64,000 nucleotides of DNA, from positions 186,001-250,000 of the forward strand of contig OY759221.1 in NCBI GenBank assembly GCA_963662175.1, read 5' to 3'. Shown one piece after another: positions 31,899 to 42,725 of the stretch. Source of the stretch: Aradus depressus (taxonomy: Eukaryota > Arthropoda > Insecta > Hemiptera > Aradidae). The position numbers were made by a program, and so were the translations under genes. Within the stretch, counting starts at the first letter, position 1. Each line of letters starts with the position of its first letter. Under the pieces are notes generated by a model, which searched no databases, was not told the origin of the DNA, and saw nothing but the letters and a program-made list of their open reading frames with translations.

Positions 31899-32337
31899 GT
31901 CAAGAGGGCGAGAGAAATGTTTATTATTCTGGGAGACCGGCACTTATCAATAAATACAACATAACACTCTGTTCAATATCAATACAATTTAGTACTGGAG
32001 TTCTGTATTAGGGCATGGAGGTAATATTGAAGGGAGGGGGAGGTAATGAGGTTATTTGGAGTTGAACAAGGTAATCATAGAGTTAGGATTTAGGAGAATT
32101 GAGGAAACGAGAAGTAAGGATATAGATTGTTTTTTGTTGTTTGAACGAAAACTAATCATGAAAACCTCATTATTCTTCAACTTTTCATTATTTTTTTATT
32201 GGTTGCATCTTTCACATTTTCAACATTACCCGGGGTCATATATACAGGGTGGCTGCGTCGGCTTTCTAGTCTGCATCGATCGGTGCTCGTTCCCGTCCCA
32301 TCTTACTTTTATTTTTATGCTTGAACATCCGAACTTC
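31899..32337. other. IDH intron, 5' part
   Basis: Start of a 2,685-nt intron (31899-34583). No element boundary or gene was recognised in this stretch. Confidence 0.5.
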
Positions 32338-32630
32338 ATTGCCATTTTTCCACTACACTATCCATTCCTGGTCAATGTCCTTGTAACGCTCTGGTCCGGA
32401 CTATCGGACGGTCCTCTTATGTCTTCTTCCAGGGCTAGGCTTAAGGGTTCATCAATATCTGCTACTAAAGACATAATCAGACGAAGGAGAGGATGGTTTA
32501 GGAGAGACCACAACTTTATACTTTCTCTTCTCAAATACTTGATCAGAATAATATAGGTACTTATCCAGTAACGCATGCTGTAAGGTGGCCACAGAGACAT
32601 CTTCGTCTGCTCTGTCTTTCTGGGAGCGGT
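32338..32630 (-). pseudogene. R1-type LINE 3' fragment
   Basis: The translated segment ADIDEPLSLALEEDIRG and the DNA around it (TCCAGGGCTAGGCTTAAGGGTTCATCAATATCTGC) parallel the C-terminal part of the LINE at 24005-24240, which has VDIDEPLRLALEEEMRG. It is a small decayed fragment in the same orientation, within the IDH intron. Confidence 0.75.
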
Positions 32631-32908
32631 ATTTATTAAACAGATAAATATTAAAAATTTACTTTTCCCACAATTGATCTTCTTGATTTTTTTTGTATAA
32701 TAATAAATTATAACAAACCTATTATTTGTCTATTTAATGCAGTAAATGGTACAACAATGTTAAATTTCATTTTCATAATTTAAGTTACTTAATATGCAAT
32801 TATGCTAAGGTAATTAACATCTGTGTTGATAGATGTAATGGTGTAGATGATACGATTGTTATATTATTTCGTCCTTAGAAGTATTCCTGGCGGGAGCAGA
32901 AAAAAGCG
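32631..32908. other. IDH intron, AT-rich
   Basis: No feature recognised. Confidence 0.4.
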
Positions 32909-33372
32909 GTGTGAGGGGCTGGGGCGACCACCGATCGCCACACGTTGGCGGTGTGACGGGCTGGGGCGACCACCGATCGTCACACGTTGGCGGTGTGACG
33001 GGCTGGGGCGACCACCGATCGCCACACGTTGGCGGTGTGACGGGCTGGGGCGACCACCGATCGCCACACGTTGGCGGTGTGACGGGCTGGGGCGACCACC
33101 GATCGCCACACGTTGGCGGTGTGACGGGCTGAGGCGACCACCGATCGCCACACGTTGGCGGTGTGACGGGCTGGGGCGACCACCGATCGCCACACGTTGG
33201 CGGTGTGACGGGCTGAGGCGACCACCGATCGCCACACGTTGGCGGTGTGACGGGCTGGGGCGACCACCGATCGCCACACGTTGGCGGTGTGACGGGCTGG
33301 GGTGACCACCGATCGCCACACGTTGGCGGTGTGACGGGCTGGGGTGACCATCGATCGCCACACGTTGGTCGC
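32909..33372 (+). repeat. 42-bp GC-rich minisatellite, about 11 units
   Basis: The unit is GTGTGACGGGCTGGGGCGAC then CACCGATCGCCACACGTTGG then CG. It can fold locally (GGCGA...TCGCC and CACAC...GTGTG). Since 42 is a multiple of three, it opens proline- or glycine-rich frames in several phases on both strands; these are artefacts. It sits inside the IDH intron and is far more GC-rich than the sequence around it. Confidence 0.9.
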
Positions 33373-34583
33373 CCCCGGCCAGCCATAACCTTACTTAAGC
33401 ACTAATCTGGGAGATCACGACTCCCTCTAAAAACATAGACGGGTGATGTTTCACAAATGCAAGGTGCACCCAAAACAATACAGAGCAATAATAAAGGAAA
33501 GTCTACAGAAGTACAAGACGACCAATACCAAGTCTATTGGAGAGAGGGGGGAAGGCGCGATGCACCTTCAATACTCCAGTGTATATTCTCGTATACGAGT
33601 CTTTCTGACTGCAGTGACAAAATAATCCCAAATCAGTTAGCATATTTTAATTAAGTTAGAATGTGGGTTAGTTTTTCTTTTTTTTTGGTAACTTTGGTAA
33701 GTTTTGGTAACTGGGCACTTGACACATTTATACAATGGATTCTTTCAAAAGTTGAAATATCTTAAATCGATTCTTATAAAATATGTCTTGTCAATTAAAT
33801 GACTTATTTACAGAAGAAACGACTAATACGTTGTTGTTTTTAACTTCCCAGCATGTAGGGAAGTTATTGTAATGGGTCCGAAAATCGAAATCAAAATTTT
33901 CATCATATTTATATGTTTCAAGGTCATTACAGCATTTTTACGCTATTTTTGGAAAGAAGTATGTGTATGTGGTCATTTTTTCCTGCACGATATCTCGCGA
34001 ATGAAAAATGATATCGACTCCGTTTTGGTACCGATCGAAGCGTATCAACGTAAATATGATCTGAAAGGAATTTTATCAAATTCGGTCCACCCGTTTTTTT
34101 GTTTGAACAAAAAAACTGCTAAGAAAGTGGATTTTGGGAATTCTTGAAAAAGATTCATCCCATCTAATTTGTTCTGGTGGCAATGTAGCATTCTTTAGAG
34201 CCAGGTTGAAAAATAGGCTATATGGCGTCTGAAACTTTTTAACGGGAGGGTGGGTTATATAGAGAGCGGGAAGATTGCCGTGTGGACCTCAAGGGCCGCA
34301 CTTAGTCGAAACACACACATCTGAGAACCTGATGTTTTTAGTGTTTTTTTAAGTGGCCTTTCCTAGTTGGATCGTAACCAAAAACTATAGGGTTCTGTCC
34401 GGCGGAATAATAAGCATTTTTGCTAAATTTGGTGTAATTCTAAGATGAGAACACAACACACAAACACACTCAAAGCTTGTTGAGTCAAAAAGGACATACC
34501 TCGCGTGCTCGGCTAATAGCATATGTGATATGTGTATATAGGTGTATGTAGGTTAGTGACATCCTATTTTGTTGTGATTCCAG
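33373..34583. other. IDH intron, 3' part with small repeat pieces
   Basis: Contains an inverted repeat AACTTCCC-AGCATGTA-GGGAAGTT at about 33842-33865, and at about 34205-34250 a piece (AAAAATAGGCTATATGGCGT... AACGGGAGGG) that is the reverse complement of the Helitron internal unit seen at 22745-22790. The acceptor CCAG at 34580-34583 leads into the next IDH exon. No other gene. Confidence 0.5.
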
Positions 34584-34728
34584 GTGGACATAAAGTACTT
34601 CGACCTGGGGCTGCCGCACAGAGACTCTACCAACGACCAGGTGACGGTGGACGCTGCACATGCCATCCTCAAGCACAACGTTGGTATCAAGTGTGCCACC
34701 ATCACACCCGATGAGGCCCGCGTACAAG
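34584..34728 (+). CDS. NADP-dependent isocitrate dehydrogenase, exon b
   Basis: Encodes [20 protein letters not shown], then [20 protein letters not shown] and EARVQ. The stretch KCATITPDE is near invariant in the family and lines the substrate/cofactor cleft. The exon starts in phase 0 after TTCCAG and ends at G|GTAAAT (34729), leaving one base (phase 1) that joins the next exon to give the Glu of EFKLKKMW. Confidence 0.95.
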
Positions 34729-34899
34729 GTAAATCAATTATTTATTTCATATCGATGGTGTGAAACACAACTTCGTATGTCGAAAATTGTTTAGGAGGGA
34801 GAAGCCACTAAAGAAGGGTAAAGAGGTGCTGACACGGAACAGTGAAGATACCCCTTTATGTCTGGTTGAATTTATATAATTTATGGTTTTGTGTTTTAG

Positions 34900-35099
34900 A
34901 ATTTAAATTGAAGAAGATGTGGCTGTCCCCGAACGGCACCATCCGGAACATCCTGGGCGGGACCGTATTCCGAGAGCCGATCCTCTGCAAGAACATTCCG
35001 CGGCTGGTGCCCAGCTGGGAGAAGGCCATTGTGGTCGGAAGACATGCCTTCGGGGACCAGTACAAGGCCACCGATGTACTCATACCCGGACCTGGAGCT
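34900..35099 (+). CDS. NADP-dependent isocitrate dehydrogenase, exon c
   Basis: Follows a 171-nt intron (acceptor TTTTAG at 34894-34899). Encodes [40 protein letters not shown] and [18 protein letters not shown]. The Ser and Arg of SPNGTIRN, and the Arg residues of FREPI and VGRHA, are the known isocitrate-binding positions and are all present. Ends at GCT|GTAAGT (35100), phase 0. Confidence 0.95.
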
Positions 35100-35266
35100 G
35101 TAAGTCCTCTCACCTCCTGTCAAGAATCAGAATACAAATAGAAAAATCTTTTTTAAATACATCGAAATCTGCTTCTGCCCCCTCTAATTTTATTTTTTCA
35201 GAAAGGGTTTATGAACTATGTATTTTCTTTAATTTCTTTGATTCTCATGTTTTATTACGTTTTGAG

Positions 35267-35401
35267 GTTGAATTGGTTTACACGAGTGCCTCTGGTGAGA
35301 GACACAACATGCTGGTGTATGAATTCAAAGGAGCTGGCGTCGCTTTGGCCATGTACAACACGGAAGAATCAATAACTGCCTTCGCTCACTCCAGCTTCCA
35401 G
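35267..35401 (+). CDS. NADP-dependent isocitrate dehydrogenase, exon d
   Basis: Follows a 167-nt intron. Encodes [20 protein letters not shown], then [20 protein letters not shown] and HSSFQ. This is the small-domain segment with the conserved MYNT.ES...FAHS.FQ motif. Starts and ends in phase 0; donor CAG|GTAACT at 35402. A partial duplicate of the last ~20 exon bases lies in the next intron. Confidence 0.95.
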
Positions 35402-35408
35402 GTAACTT

Positions 35409-35453
35409 AGTCATTAATTGCCTTCGCTCACTCCAGCGAGCTTCCAGTTAACC
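35409..35453 (+). repeat. Partial duplicate of the exon d 3' end in the intron
   Basis: ATTAATTGCCTTCGCTCACT-CCAGCGAGCTTCCAG-TTAAC repeats the exon end AATAACTGCCTTCGCTCACT-CCAGCTTCCAG-GTAAC about 44 bp downstream. The copy has a 4-base insertion (CGAG) and its donor-like site is TT instead of GT, so it is not expected to be spliced. Confidence 0.8.
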
Positions 35454-35979
35454 CAGTAGTAACTGCTTGATTAGACAATATTCAATAATATCTTTTGGAG
35501 CCAAATGGGACATTGTTTTTCTCACCTGTTTATCTAGGACTTATTCACATTATATAATGTATTTTTGTATCTATAAAAATGGGTTGCAATCTGGAGCAGC
35601 GGAAAAAAACGCCACACTTTTAAAAAAAATAGTTTTTTGACTTCATGTTTACTTCCCAAAAAGTGAAAATTAGATTTATTTTATCTGTTAAACTCTGTGT
35701 AAATGTAAAATGTAATTTTCTTGCCAGTTTTCGGGAACTTATTTAAACTCAGCGCTTACGTAACTCAACTAAAACAAAACTGTTTGTGCATTAAAGATGT
35801 TCATCCCCCATAAGCTTTCCAACGGCATTTCACATTTCGTCCATTGCCATTTGCTAATTTTCCAGAAAAAGAGGGTGCCATGATGACGAGTCAAGAACTA
35901 CCCGAATTTCTTGCACAGTCCGCTCTCCAAACGTCTGGGAAGGTGATCATAGGCATACCGTTGGAAAGCTCATGAAATG
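35454..35979. other. IDH intron without recognised gene
   Basis: An inverted pair AGCTTTCCAACGG (about 35813-35825) / CCGTTGGAAAGCT (35958-35970) encloses about 130 bp and may mark a small element. No coding sequence. Confidence 0.45.
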
Positions 35980-36296
35980 GAGCGCGCCGATAGCTCAGTG
36001 GTATACATGCTTGCTTACTGAGCTCAAGATTGCGGATTCGAAAAACGCCCCAGATCCTTAGGTATTCTTATCTGGGAGGTGAAAAAACCTTCGGATGGGA
36101 CGTTAAGCGATGGCCCCGAGCCTGTACGATGTCAGGTATTCGTTAAAGACTGATACACCTAGGTGAATAAAAATTTAGGACACACATAGTTGAGTCGGGC
36201 TCATGTCCACCAGACTGACGGAATAGCGCTGTGGTAGTAGGCGATATGACTTCGTAGTTTAGTTAAAGCCCGGGCATGAGTCAGAATAACTAACTA
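35980..36296 (+). repeat. tRNA-derived SINE, copy 2, with target duplication
   Basis: The head GCGCCGATAGCTCAGTGGTA contains an RNA polymerase III A box (TAGCTCAGTGG at 35991-36001) and a B-box-like GGATTCGAAAA about 36032. The body has TTCGGATGGGACGTTAAGCG, GATGTCAGGTATTCGTTAAA and GGGCTCATGTCCACCAGA. It is flanked by 12-bp repeats GCTCATGAAATG (35968-35979) and GCTCATGAAGTG (36297-36308), one mismatch. The 3' end AATAACTAACTAG lacks poly(A). Confidence 0.85.
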
Positions 36297-36438
36297 GCTC
36301 ATGAAGTGAATTTTATTTTAATAAAGAGATGAAGATGTTAGCAATACTGAAAGTAATCACATATATTTTATATATCTTGTGAAACAGACAATATTTTTAA
36401 AAAACATTAGTTTTTCTTTACACCCATATAAGCCAAGC

Positions 36439-37080
36439 GAGGGCGCCGGTAGCTCAGTGGTATGCGTGCTTGACTTCTGAGCTCAAGGTCGGGGTTCGTA
36501 ACCCGACCGAGGCCCTTAGTTTATTTTATCTGGGAAGTAAAATAAACTTAAGCACGCCGTCCTTCGGATGGGACGTTAAGCGATGGTCCCGAGCTTGTAC
36601 GATGTCAGGTACTCGTTAAAGACCCCTACCCTAGATGAATAACAATTTAGGGGTAGATAAATAAAACAAACTTATTTTTGAAATATTGTCTATTCCACTA
36701 AAGATATATATAACTACCGGTTTCGGCTTTATACCATCGTCAGGTCTAGTTATGAACGGCTTTATACCATCGTCAGGTCTAGTTATGGGTTCATAACTAG
36801 ACCTGACGATGGTATAAAGCCGAAACCGGTAGTTATATATGTATATATATCTTTAGTGGAATAGACAATATTTCAAAAATAAGTTTGTTTTATGTATTTA
36901 TTACAAGTTTCCACAATATGTACGCGTTTCTCAACTTAGAAATTTAGGGTAGGCAAAATTTAGGAATCCCACAGTAGAGTCGGGCTCATGTCCACCAGAG
37001 TGACGAAAGAGCGATCTGGTAGTAGGCGGTATGACCTCGTTGTTAAAGCCCGGACATGAGTCATAAAATCTAACCTAACC
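36439..37080 (+). repeat. tRNA-derived SINE, copy 3, interrupted by a palindromic insertion
   Basis: The best copy: GGCGCCGGTAGCTCAGTGGT (A box) and GGGGTTCGTAACCCGACC (B box) make a tRNA-like head, then the body GCACGCCGTCCTTCGGATGG, GTACGATGTCAGGTACTCGT, and after the insert GTCGGGCTCATGTCCACCAG. The tail is CTAACCTAACC. Target duplicates TATAAGCCAAGC at 36427-36438 and 37081-37092 match exactly. Real SINE sequence is 36439-36652 plus about 36941-37080. It lies in the IDH intron in sense orientation. Confidence 0.88.
36653..36940. mobile_element. Second palindromic Penelope-like terminus pair
   Basis: Arms at about 36657-36754 and 36792-36897 are near-perfect reverse complements. The left side also repeats a 33-bp segment (36722-36754 and 36755-36787). 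The right arm has CTGACGA (36803-36809), a short stem-loop and GAAA (36822-36825), then CCGGTA and GTTATATAT, fitting a hammerhead-like core. ATAGACAATAT and GTTTTAT are shared with the palindrome at 10342. Candidate target duplicate AATTTAGGG at 36644-36652 and 36941-36949. It splits a SINE, so it is the younger insertion. Confidence 0.65.
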
Positions 37081-37145
37081 TATAAGCCAAGCACTCCTAA
37101 TCATAGGAGTATTTCTCCTATATTGAGTCAGTTATGTTTTTGTAG

Positions 37146-37249
37146 GTTGCGTTGCAGAAGAACTGGCCTTTATATCTGTCTACCAAGAACACAATTTTAA
37201 AGAGATACGACGGGAAATTCAAGGATATTTTCCAAAATGTATATGAGAA
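37146..37249 (+). CDS. NADP-dependent isocitrate dehydrogenase, exon e
   Basis: Encodes [20 protein letters not shown], then [23 protein letters not shown] carries the catalytic-site Lys region conserved in all NADP-IDHs. Acceptor TTGTAG at 37140-37145, donor GTGAGT at 37250; ends in phase 2 (AA), joined by the first base of exon f to make Lys. The following intron is 23,492 nt. Confidence 0.95.
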
Positions 37250-38138
37250 GTGAGTGATGAGTTTTTTAAAATATATTTTACTACTTTTTCATGGGGATCA
37301 TCCGATAATCGTAGAAAAAATGTGCAAACGCCTTTATTATATTAAACAGGTTGTAAATGAGCAATGGCAGAATCCAGGGTTTTCTGAACAAAAATAAGTA
37401 ATAAAAAGTTGTATTAATTGTGCCTGTTAGGACTACGATAAGATGCCATTTTGTCCATATACTTCCACAACGAGCTTTTTTCAAACCTAGTTTTTCTCCG
37501 CTTATGTTTTCTTTCATTTAGTTATTGTCAGTATTACTTACATGTACTTCTTTTTGTAAAAATTATTATGAATCATTATGTTTTAAAAAATATTTGTTGC
37601 ATGCATTTTGAGTAAAAAGGTATTTCATATATGTTTACTGTTTTATTTTATTACTCTAGGGCTTTATAATTACATAATATCTTTGTGATACTGTGTTAGT
37701 ATAGTCTGATGTTATTATTCCCAACAGGAGTTAATCTTAAACAACAAAATCTTGTCACGAAAGTTAGCGTCACCGTATACAACACAGCAATATATACTTT
37801 CGTATGATTTAACTAATGAATCAGAATATACTTGCCGGTGTTCGAGCTGTTTATCTTGAGATTGTTAGGCTATCGTATAACCCCGAGGTAGGACACCTAT
37901 CCTTGTTCCCAGCTTTACCAATGTGCATTCGGTTATATTTGACCGATTTGAGTGGATCAAACTCTAGTTGAACAGGATCGTTTACAATATAGAACATGCC
38001 TAAAACAAAGTCACTGAGCTCTCTTGTCTTGAGGTGAAGAATGCATAGCATAAATTATCTACAAAGATTGCCAGTATATTTTCTTATCAGATATGATTGC
38101 CAGGGCTCCCCGAGACGGGCTCTACAAACCATATGCCT
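37250..38138. other. IDH intron before the nested elements
   Basis: No transposon end was identified up to the target site TGCCT (38134-38138). A minus-strand frame at 37851-38051 (starts MLCILHLKTRELSDFVLGMF) could be a remnant of an element protein, but I do not recognise it. Confidence 0.4.
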
Positions 38139-38330
38139 TATTGTGTCTATTTAGGTCTACTATTTGAAAACAGGAAAGTATAATATAAGCACGCATTTGA
38201 TCTTTCACTTTAATCTGGATAGAAAATGTAACATGAACACATTAGAATAGTCTGGTTGAATTGGGGACGCCATGACACTCTAGTAAACAACTTATGAAGT
38301 AAACAGGTAAACATTGTTGAGGTTATAACA
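38139..38330 (-). repeat. 3' LTR of gypsy element E
   Basis: 192 bp, nearly identical to 57758-57949 (one difference noticed by eye: GGAAAGT against GGGAAGT). The element runs on the minus strand, so this is its 3' LTR. Target duplicates TGCCT flank the pair (38134-38138 and 57950-57954). Exact ends are uncertain by about 3 bp, because a TG...CA reading would start at 38142. Confidence 0.8.
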
Positions 38331-38344
38331 GTCTTCCTCCTTAA

Positions 38345-39349
38345 TTTGGAACTTGAATATTGAAAAATTTTATGGGGTTCAAAACTTCAGCTGATAGTCC
38401 CCTAGATAGGCTGGAGGTCGGCGAGTCCGTCCAGAACGTCTCGGCTCGACCGTAGGAGCTCTCGGACCTGGATCTCCCGGTGCTGGTGTTGAGGCGGAAG
38501 TGTCCTGAGGTAATGCAGTGTTTCTTTCTGGAACCGAGATAGGCTTCTCTTCCTGAGGAGTAGCCTGATATGCCGGAGGAACTTGCCATAGCCGAGGTTC
38601 TGTGGCTTGCAGATTAAAATGGACCTTCTTCACTAAGGTATGGCGGATTTGGTCCAAATGTCGTTTGATGGTGTAGCCAGAGTCGAGTTTGACAATTTTT
38701 GAATGATGGTACCAAAAACCCAGGTGTACTTATTGTTCTGTGAGTAGTCCCTTACTTGGACCCTCTCCCCCACTTTAAAAGTGCGGAGAACCTGGTATGT
38801 TGAATCTGGATTTTTAGCTGGATGATAAGGTCGGAGTGCATCTAGCTTGATCCTGAGCTTCCGATGAAGGTAGCGCTCAGCTGGAGACTGGCCACAAGCA
38901 AGTGGCGTTGCGCGATAACGAAGAAGGACGTCCTGAACCTTTACATGAATTGGACGTGGATCATCCTCGAGTGCCTTCAGTCGCTGCTTCAGAGTCTGAA
39001 CTGTACGTTCAGCTAAGCTGGTAGCTGGATGTCCGGGAGCAATTAGTTTTTGAAACATTCCATGTTCGGTGCAATAGGATTTGAATTCAGCGCTTGTGAA
39101 TATCGAAGCGTTATCACTCACCATGATCTGCGGATACCCATGGGTTGAAAAAATATTGTTTAGAAGTTTGATGGTACTCATGGTAGTAGGTGCGGTTGAA
39201 ATGACCTTCACGTCTACCCACTTAGATTTCGCATCCACGCAGACAAGAAAATAGTGATTGTTATAGGGTCCAGCGTAATCAATATGTATCCTTTCCCAGT
39301 TTGATTTAGGCTCCTCCCAAGGATGTACAGGGTTTTTCGGTGGATTCAT
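38345..39349 (-). pseudogene. Integrase of gypsy element E, frameshifted
   Basis: From 39349 it encodes NPPKNPVHPWEEPKSNWERI then IDYAG..., the integrase core with D (HIDYAGPY), D (MVSDNASIF) and E (TSLAERTVQTLK). A frameshift near 38650 moves the C-terminal tail into another frame, ending RRSGRTRRPPAYLGDYQLKF, as in K02A2.6-type gypsy Pol proteins. The N-terminal HHCC finger is absent; upstream sequence resumes beyond the nested insertion at 56378 with the end of RNase H. Confidence 0.88.
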
Positions 39350-39358
39350 TCATGAGTT

Positions 39359-40609
39359 TGTAATATTTATGGGGTGGTGCGCGTCGCGGTTTTTAATAAA
39401 AAAATGATATTTTGAATTTACTTTAATCGAAATTGCGGAGATTTTCTATAAAACTGCTGTGTCTTTACTAATTTAAAATGTCCATAGGATGCCAGATCGC
39501 TTATGTACTAGACGATCATTTAAATTTACTGATTTTAATATATAAATTGAATTTCTATAACCAAAGGCGAAAGATTCGTCAGCGAAAAGAGTTTTGAAAA
39601 ACCAAATTGTCAAATCATAACTGACCTGGGATAGAGCATAGGAACAAACACCTAAAATTTAGAAATTCATTTTTAAAAGACTATATTTACAAAATAAAAA
39701 TTGACTTAAAATTAAAAACATAATATAAAATTGAACCTTATAGGGAGAATAACGTCGTTTGGATGTTGGGGCTGGCTGGATATTACTGCATGGAGACAGG
39801 TTGCTCCCTCAAGATGAAAAGGGAACTCAAATTGAAGTCGGGCTGAACTTCCTGTCGACTCTCGGGGCTTCTCTCAACGGAACATCAATGGAGGGCTCTT
39901 GAAGACTCCCCAAAGACTCCTGGACTCTTCCTCAAGCTCTGGACTTCCACTAGAACTGCCCTCTTCTACTGTTGGATCTCGACTCCTGAATCTCGACTCA
40001 CTCTTGGATCTAGACTTCCACTGATCCAGGAAAGTGAAGTGTCCACTTCCACCTCTAGACCTCAACTGTAACTTCCACTGGTGGATCTCGACTGACGGAA
40101 TGAACTTCCCGGAGGCTCTCGATGTTCTTCCCCCTCCTTCTACCAGTTTCCCCTACTCTTCTTTCTTCTCCCTTCTTCTCTGTCATTCAGGGGAACTTCG
40201 CGGTGTCTCCTTTAATTTGTCCTTGTCAGCTTTACTTTGGCAGTCCAGATAGCTTTATGGGCCACTAACAACGGGCTTGGAGCTCCAATCTGGTACCTGA
40301 CTGTAGCCAGATTGTAAAATCCGGGTTGTAAAAGGCTATATAAATATTCCTCCAGGTGACTGTTGGTGCCTTCTTTTATTGCATCCTGTCAGCTTCTTTC
40401 TTGACGGAGGCAAAATGGGATAAGCTCCTTCTACCTGATCCGGGTCTGCCTAGCCCGCCTATAGAATTAAGGGTTTCTTTCACCATTACTGTTTTTATGC
40501 ATTACTGACTTTACAAATTTTGAAATTATAACACATTTGGCCTATGCAACTATTGACTACATTACATTCTACAATATATTTGACCTAGTCGCAAATCCAT
40601 TACACTACA
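39359..40609 (-). repeat. 3' LTR of the long-LTR gypsy element
   Basis: 1,251 bp, TG...CA ends (TGTAATATTTATGGGGTGG ... CCATTACACTACA). It matches 55236-56373 closely over its length. The main differences are about 125 bp present here (after ACTTTAAT, about 39426) but deleted from the other copy, with AATT microhomology at the junction, and a short insertion in the other copy. Small frames inside (39874-40065, 40034-40252) recur in both LTRs and are not genes. Target duplicate AGTT at 39355-39358 and 56374-56377. Confidence 0.9.
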
Positions 40610-40622
40610 TTTACCCTCTTCT
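40610..40622 (-). promoter_or_regulatory. Polypurine tract of the long-LTR element
   Basis: Minus strand AGAAGAGGGTAAA lies directly upstream of the 3' LTR start, the position where plus-strand DNA synthesis is primed. Confidence 0.6.
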
Positions 40623-42725
40623 GGTTTTACCAAAATTGTACGTAGGACAATTTTATTATTATTATTTACAACAATTCCAATATAAATTAATTACATAAAA
40701 GCAAAAAGTAGTATGTGAACAACTTAGATTTATATTAAATCTATAATTAACATAAAAACCAAATTATTATTTTCAAACTACAATATATACACGAATTTAA
40801 TTTAAAAAAACACAACTTACTAACTAGGGTTTGAATAATACCTATATTTACAAAACATCTATAATTAATATAAAAAAATAAATTATTAATTTTTACTATG
40901 GGTACCAAAACTTCAATATTTATTTCACATAATTTTCGTCCTTTCTCCATTTTTCACAGTAATCAACTTATTTTATGCAAAAGCAAAAAAAAAACATAAC
41001 ATCAACTAATTTTCTCTAAAATATGGATAACCAATTGACCTAATAACACTTTAATATTAAAATTTCTCAAAAAATCTGGGTCGACTTGAAAATGTTTTCT
41101 TTGTTTCTTATCAATGACACAAAACAAAACGGGTTGCCTTCTAAATTCAAAACTTTCCTTCTTTGGTTCCATTTTATAAATATTTTACCCTATTATCTAC
41201 CTTTGAGCAATCAAAAAAAAAATTTATCCTATTTTCTTATTTATTCAATATATCCCCCCTTTTTAATTACATGTTTCTTATTATATATATGTGACGCTAC
41301 TCAGGTCTTCACCCATTCCCTACCTATTCTTTATTTCTCTTAACATCAAAAAATAATCTCATATACTCAAAAAAAATATCTCATATGTTTCTAACACATA
41401 TTATTACTTTATATCGTCGTAGATTTCATGGATCCTCCCTTCCTTGGGTAGGCCATCTCATAATTATATCGTCGTAGTACAGATAGATTCCTCCTTTCTC
41501 TGGGTAGGCAATCTCATAATAATTAAAATTCTCATCTATATACTCTTAAACAAATAGCCCATTTTCACATAATCACTTTTCGCCATATTAATTCTCCCGA
41601 AGTTTTACTAACGTCACATAAAAAACAAAAAAAACATCCCTATTTATTTTTCTAATTATTCTTTATTATTATTTTCTGCTCTTTTATGAATCAATTCTGG
41701 ATAAAATTATTTATAAAACCTTTTATACCGCGCATGTTATTCCTTTCTTTCCTACCTTACCCTTTTTAAAACTGTCATTTTCTATCTTAAAATGATTTTA
41801 CAAAAAAAAACGACCAGAATCATCTTCCTATCAAAAAAAACAAAATTTATAGTTATCCAAAAAAAATTCTAAATATAATTTCCCATCGTAAAATGTCCAA
41901 ATTCCTTTCTTCCCATTAAATTCTCAAAAACAATATTGTGTCTCGACCAACAACACTCCTTAATTATTTTCTCCTTTTATCATTAAAAAAAATATCCTTA
42001 TTTTAACTCTTAACTTTTCTCAATTACTTCTTATTTAAAAAAATTTACCCATATAAAAAAATCAAATCTAGATTCCTTAAAATCCCTTACTAAAATCTTT
42101 TAATTCCTTTATCTTTATTTCTTCTTCAAAATCTCACTTAAATACTTCAAAATGGTCAATAAACAAAATTACACGAACTTTATAAACTACTTTTCAAACT
42201 CTTAATAATACTAACTAATCAAAGAACCATCACCAAATAATTAAATAAAAAAAAACACCTAAATATTATATATAAATTCAAACTATGATCAATATAGCTT
42301 ATTTACAAAAAAAATCTTCTCCCATAAAAAAACTTCCTAAATCTAAAATTAATTAAGTCTAATTTTCTAAAAATTAACTTACTCTTACGTTCGATTCAAC
42401 AAAATTAATTCAATATCCTAACTGACGCGATTTATTTTATTATTATTCTTTATTTAATTTTTCTATTAAAATTTATCGAATCTAAAAAAAAACTATTTAC
42501 AACATTTCTACTAATTCATTTCGCATTGAAATTTAAATAATAATTAAAATATATTATAAGTAAAATTAGAGCACCATCAACAAATAGAAACTCACCAGAT
42601 TTTGAACTTAATAGCTGTCTGATAGTAATAAGTGGCTTTACTATCCATCCTGCTTTGCTTACAAGGCCTCAAGCAACATAAGTCCCTATCCTATTCTAAA
42701 CTATTTCTTTAATATAATATGGTTT
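40623..42725 (-). other. Long AT-rich noncoding tail of the long-LTR element
   Basis: About 2.1 kb between the pol stop and the polypurine tract has no sizeable frame on the minus strand and is very rich in A and T. A short direct repeat TATATCGTCGTAG...TCCT occurs at about 41411 and 41467. It may be a degenerate third gene or simply untranslated sequence. Confidence 0.55.

Noticed and set aside
32859..33386. Several overlapping proline/glycine-rich frames
   Set aside because: Products of the 42-bp minisatellite in different phases; not genes.
33842..33865. Transcription terminator hairpin (AACTTCCC...GGGAAGTT)
   Set aside because: A short inverted repeat in a eukaryotic intron; more likely part of a small repeat.
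35991..36060. A functional tRNA gene
   Set aside because: The A and B boxes belong to a SINE head; the cloverleaf cannot be completed and the sequence continues into the SINE body.
38100..38138. Left continuation of the Jockey-like LINE into which element E would have inserted
   Set aside because: Joining across the TGCCT duplicate gives no recognisable RT or endonuclease sequence on the left, so E nested inside the LINE is not supported.
39874..40252. Two small frames repeated at 55626-56004
   Set aside because: They lie inside the two LTRs of the same element and are duplicated because the LTR is; no independent evidence of coding.
40623..42725. A hidden env gene in the long-LTR element
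   Set aside because: No sustained frame or signal/transmembrane pattern is visible on the minus strand; the region is very AT-rich and dense in stops.
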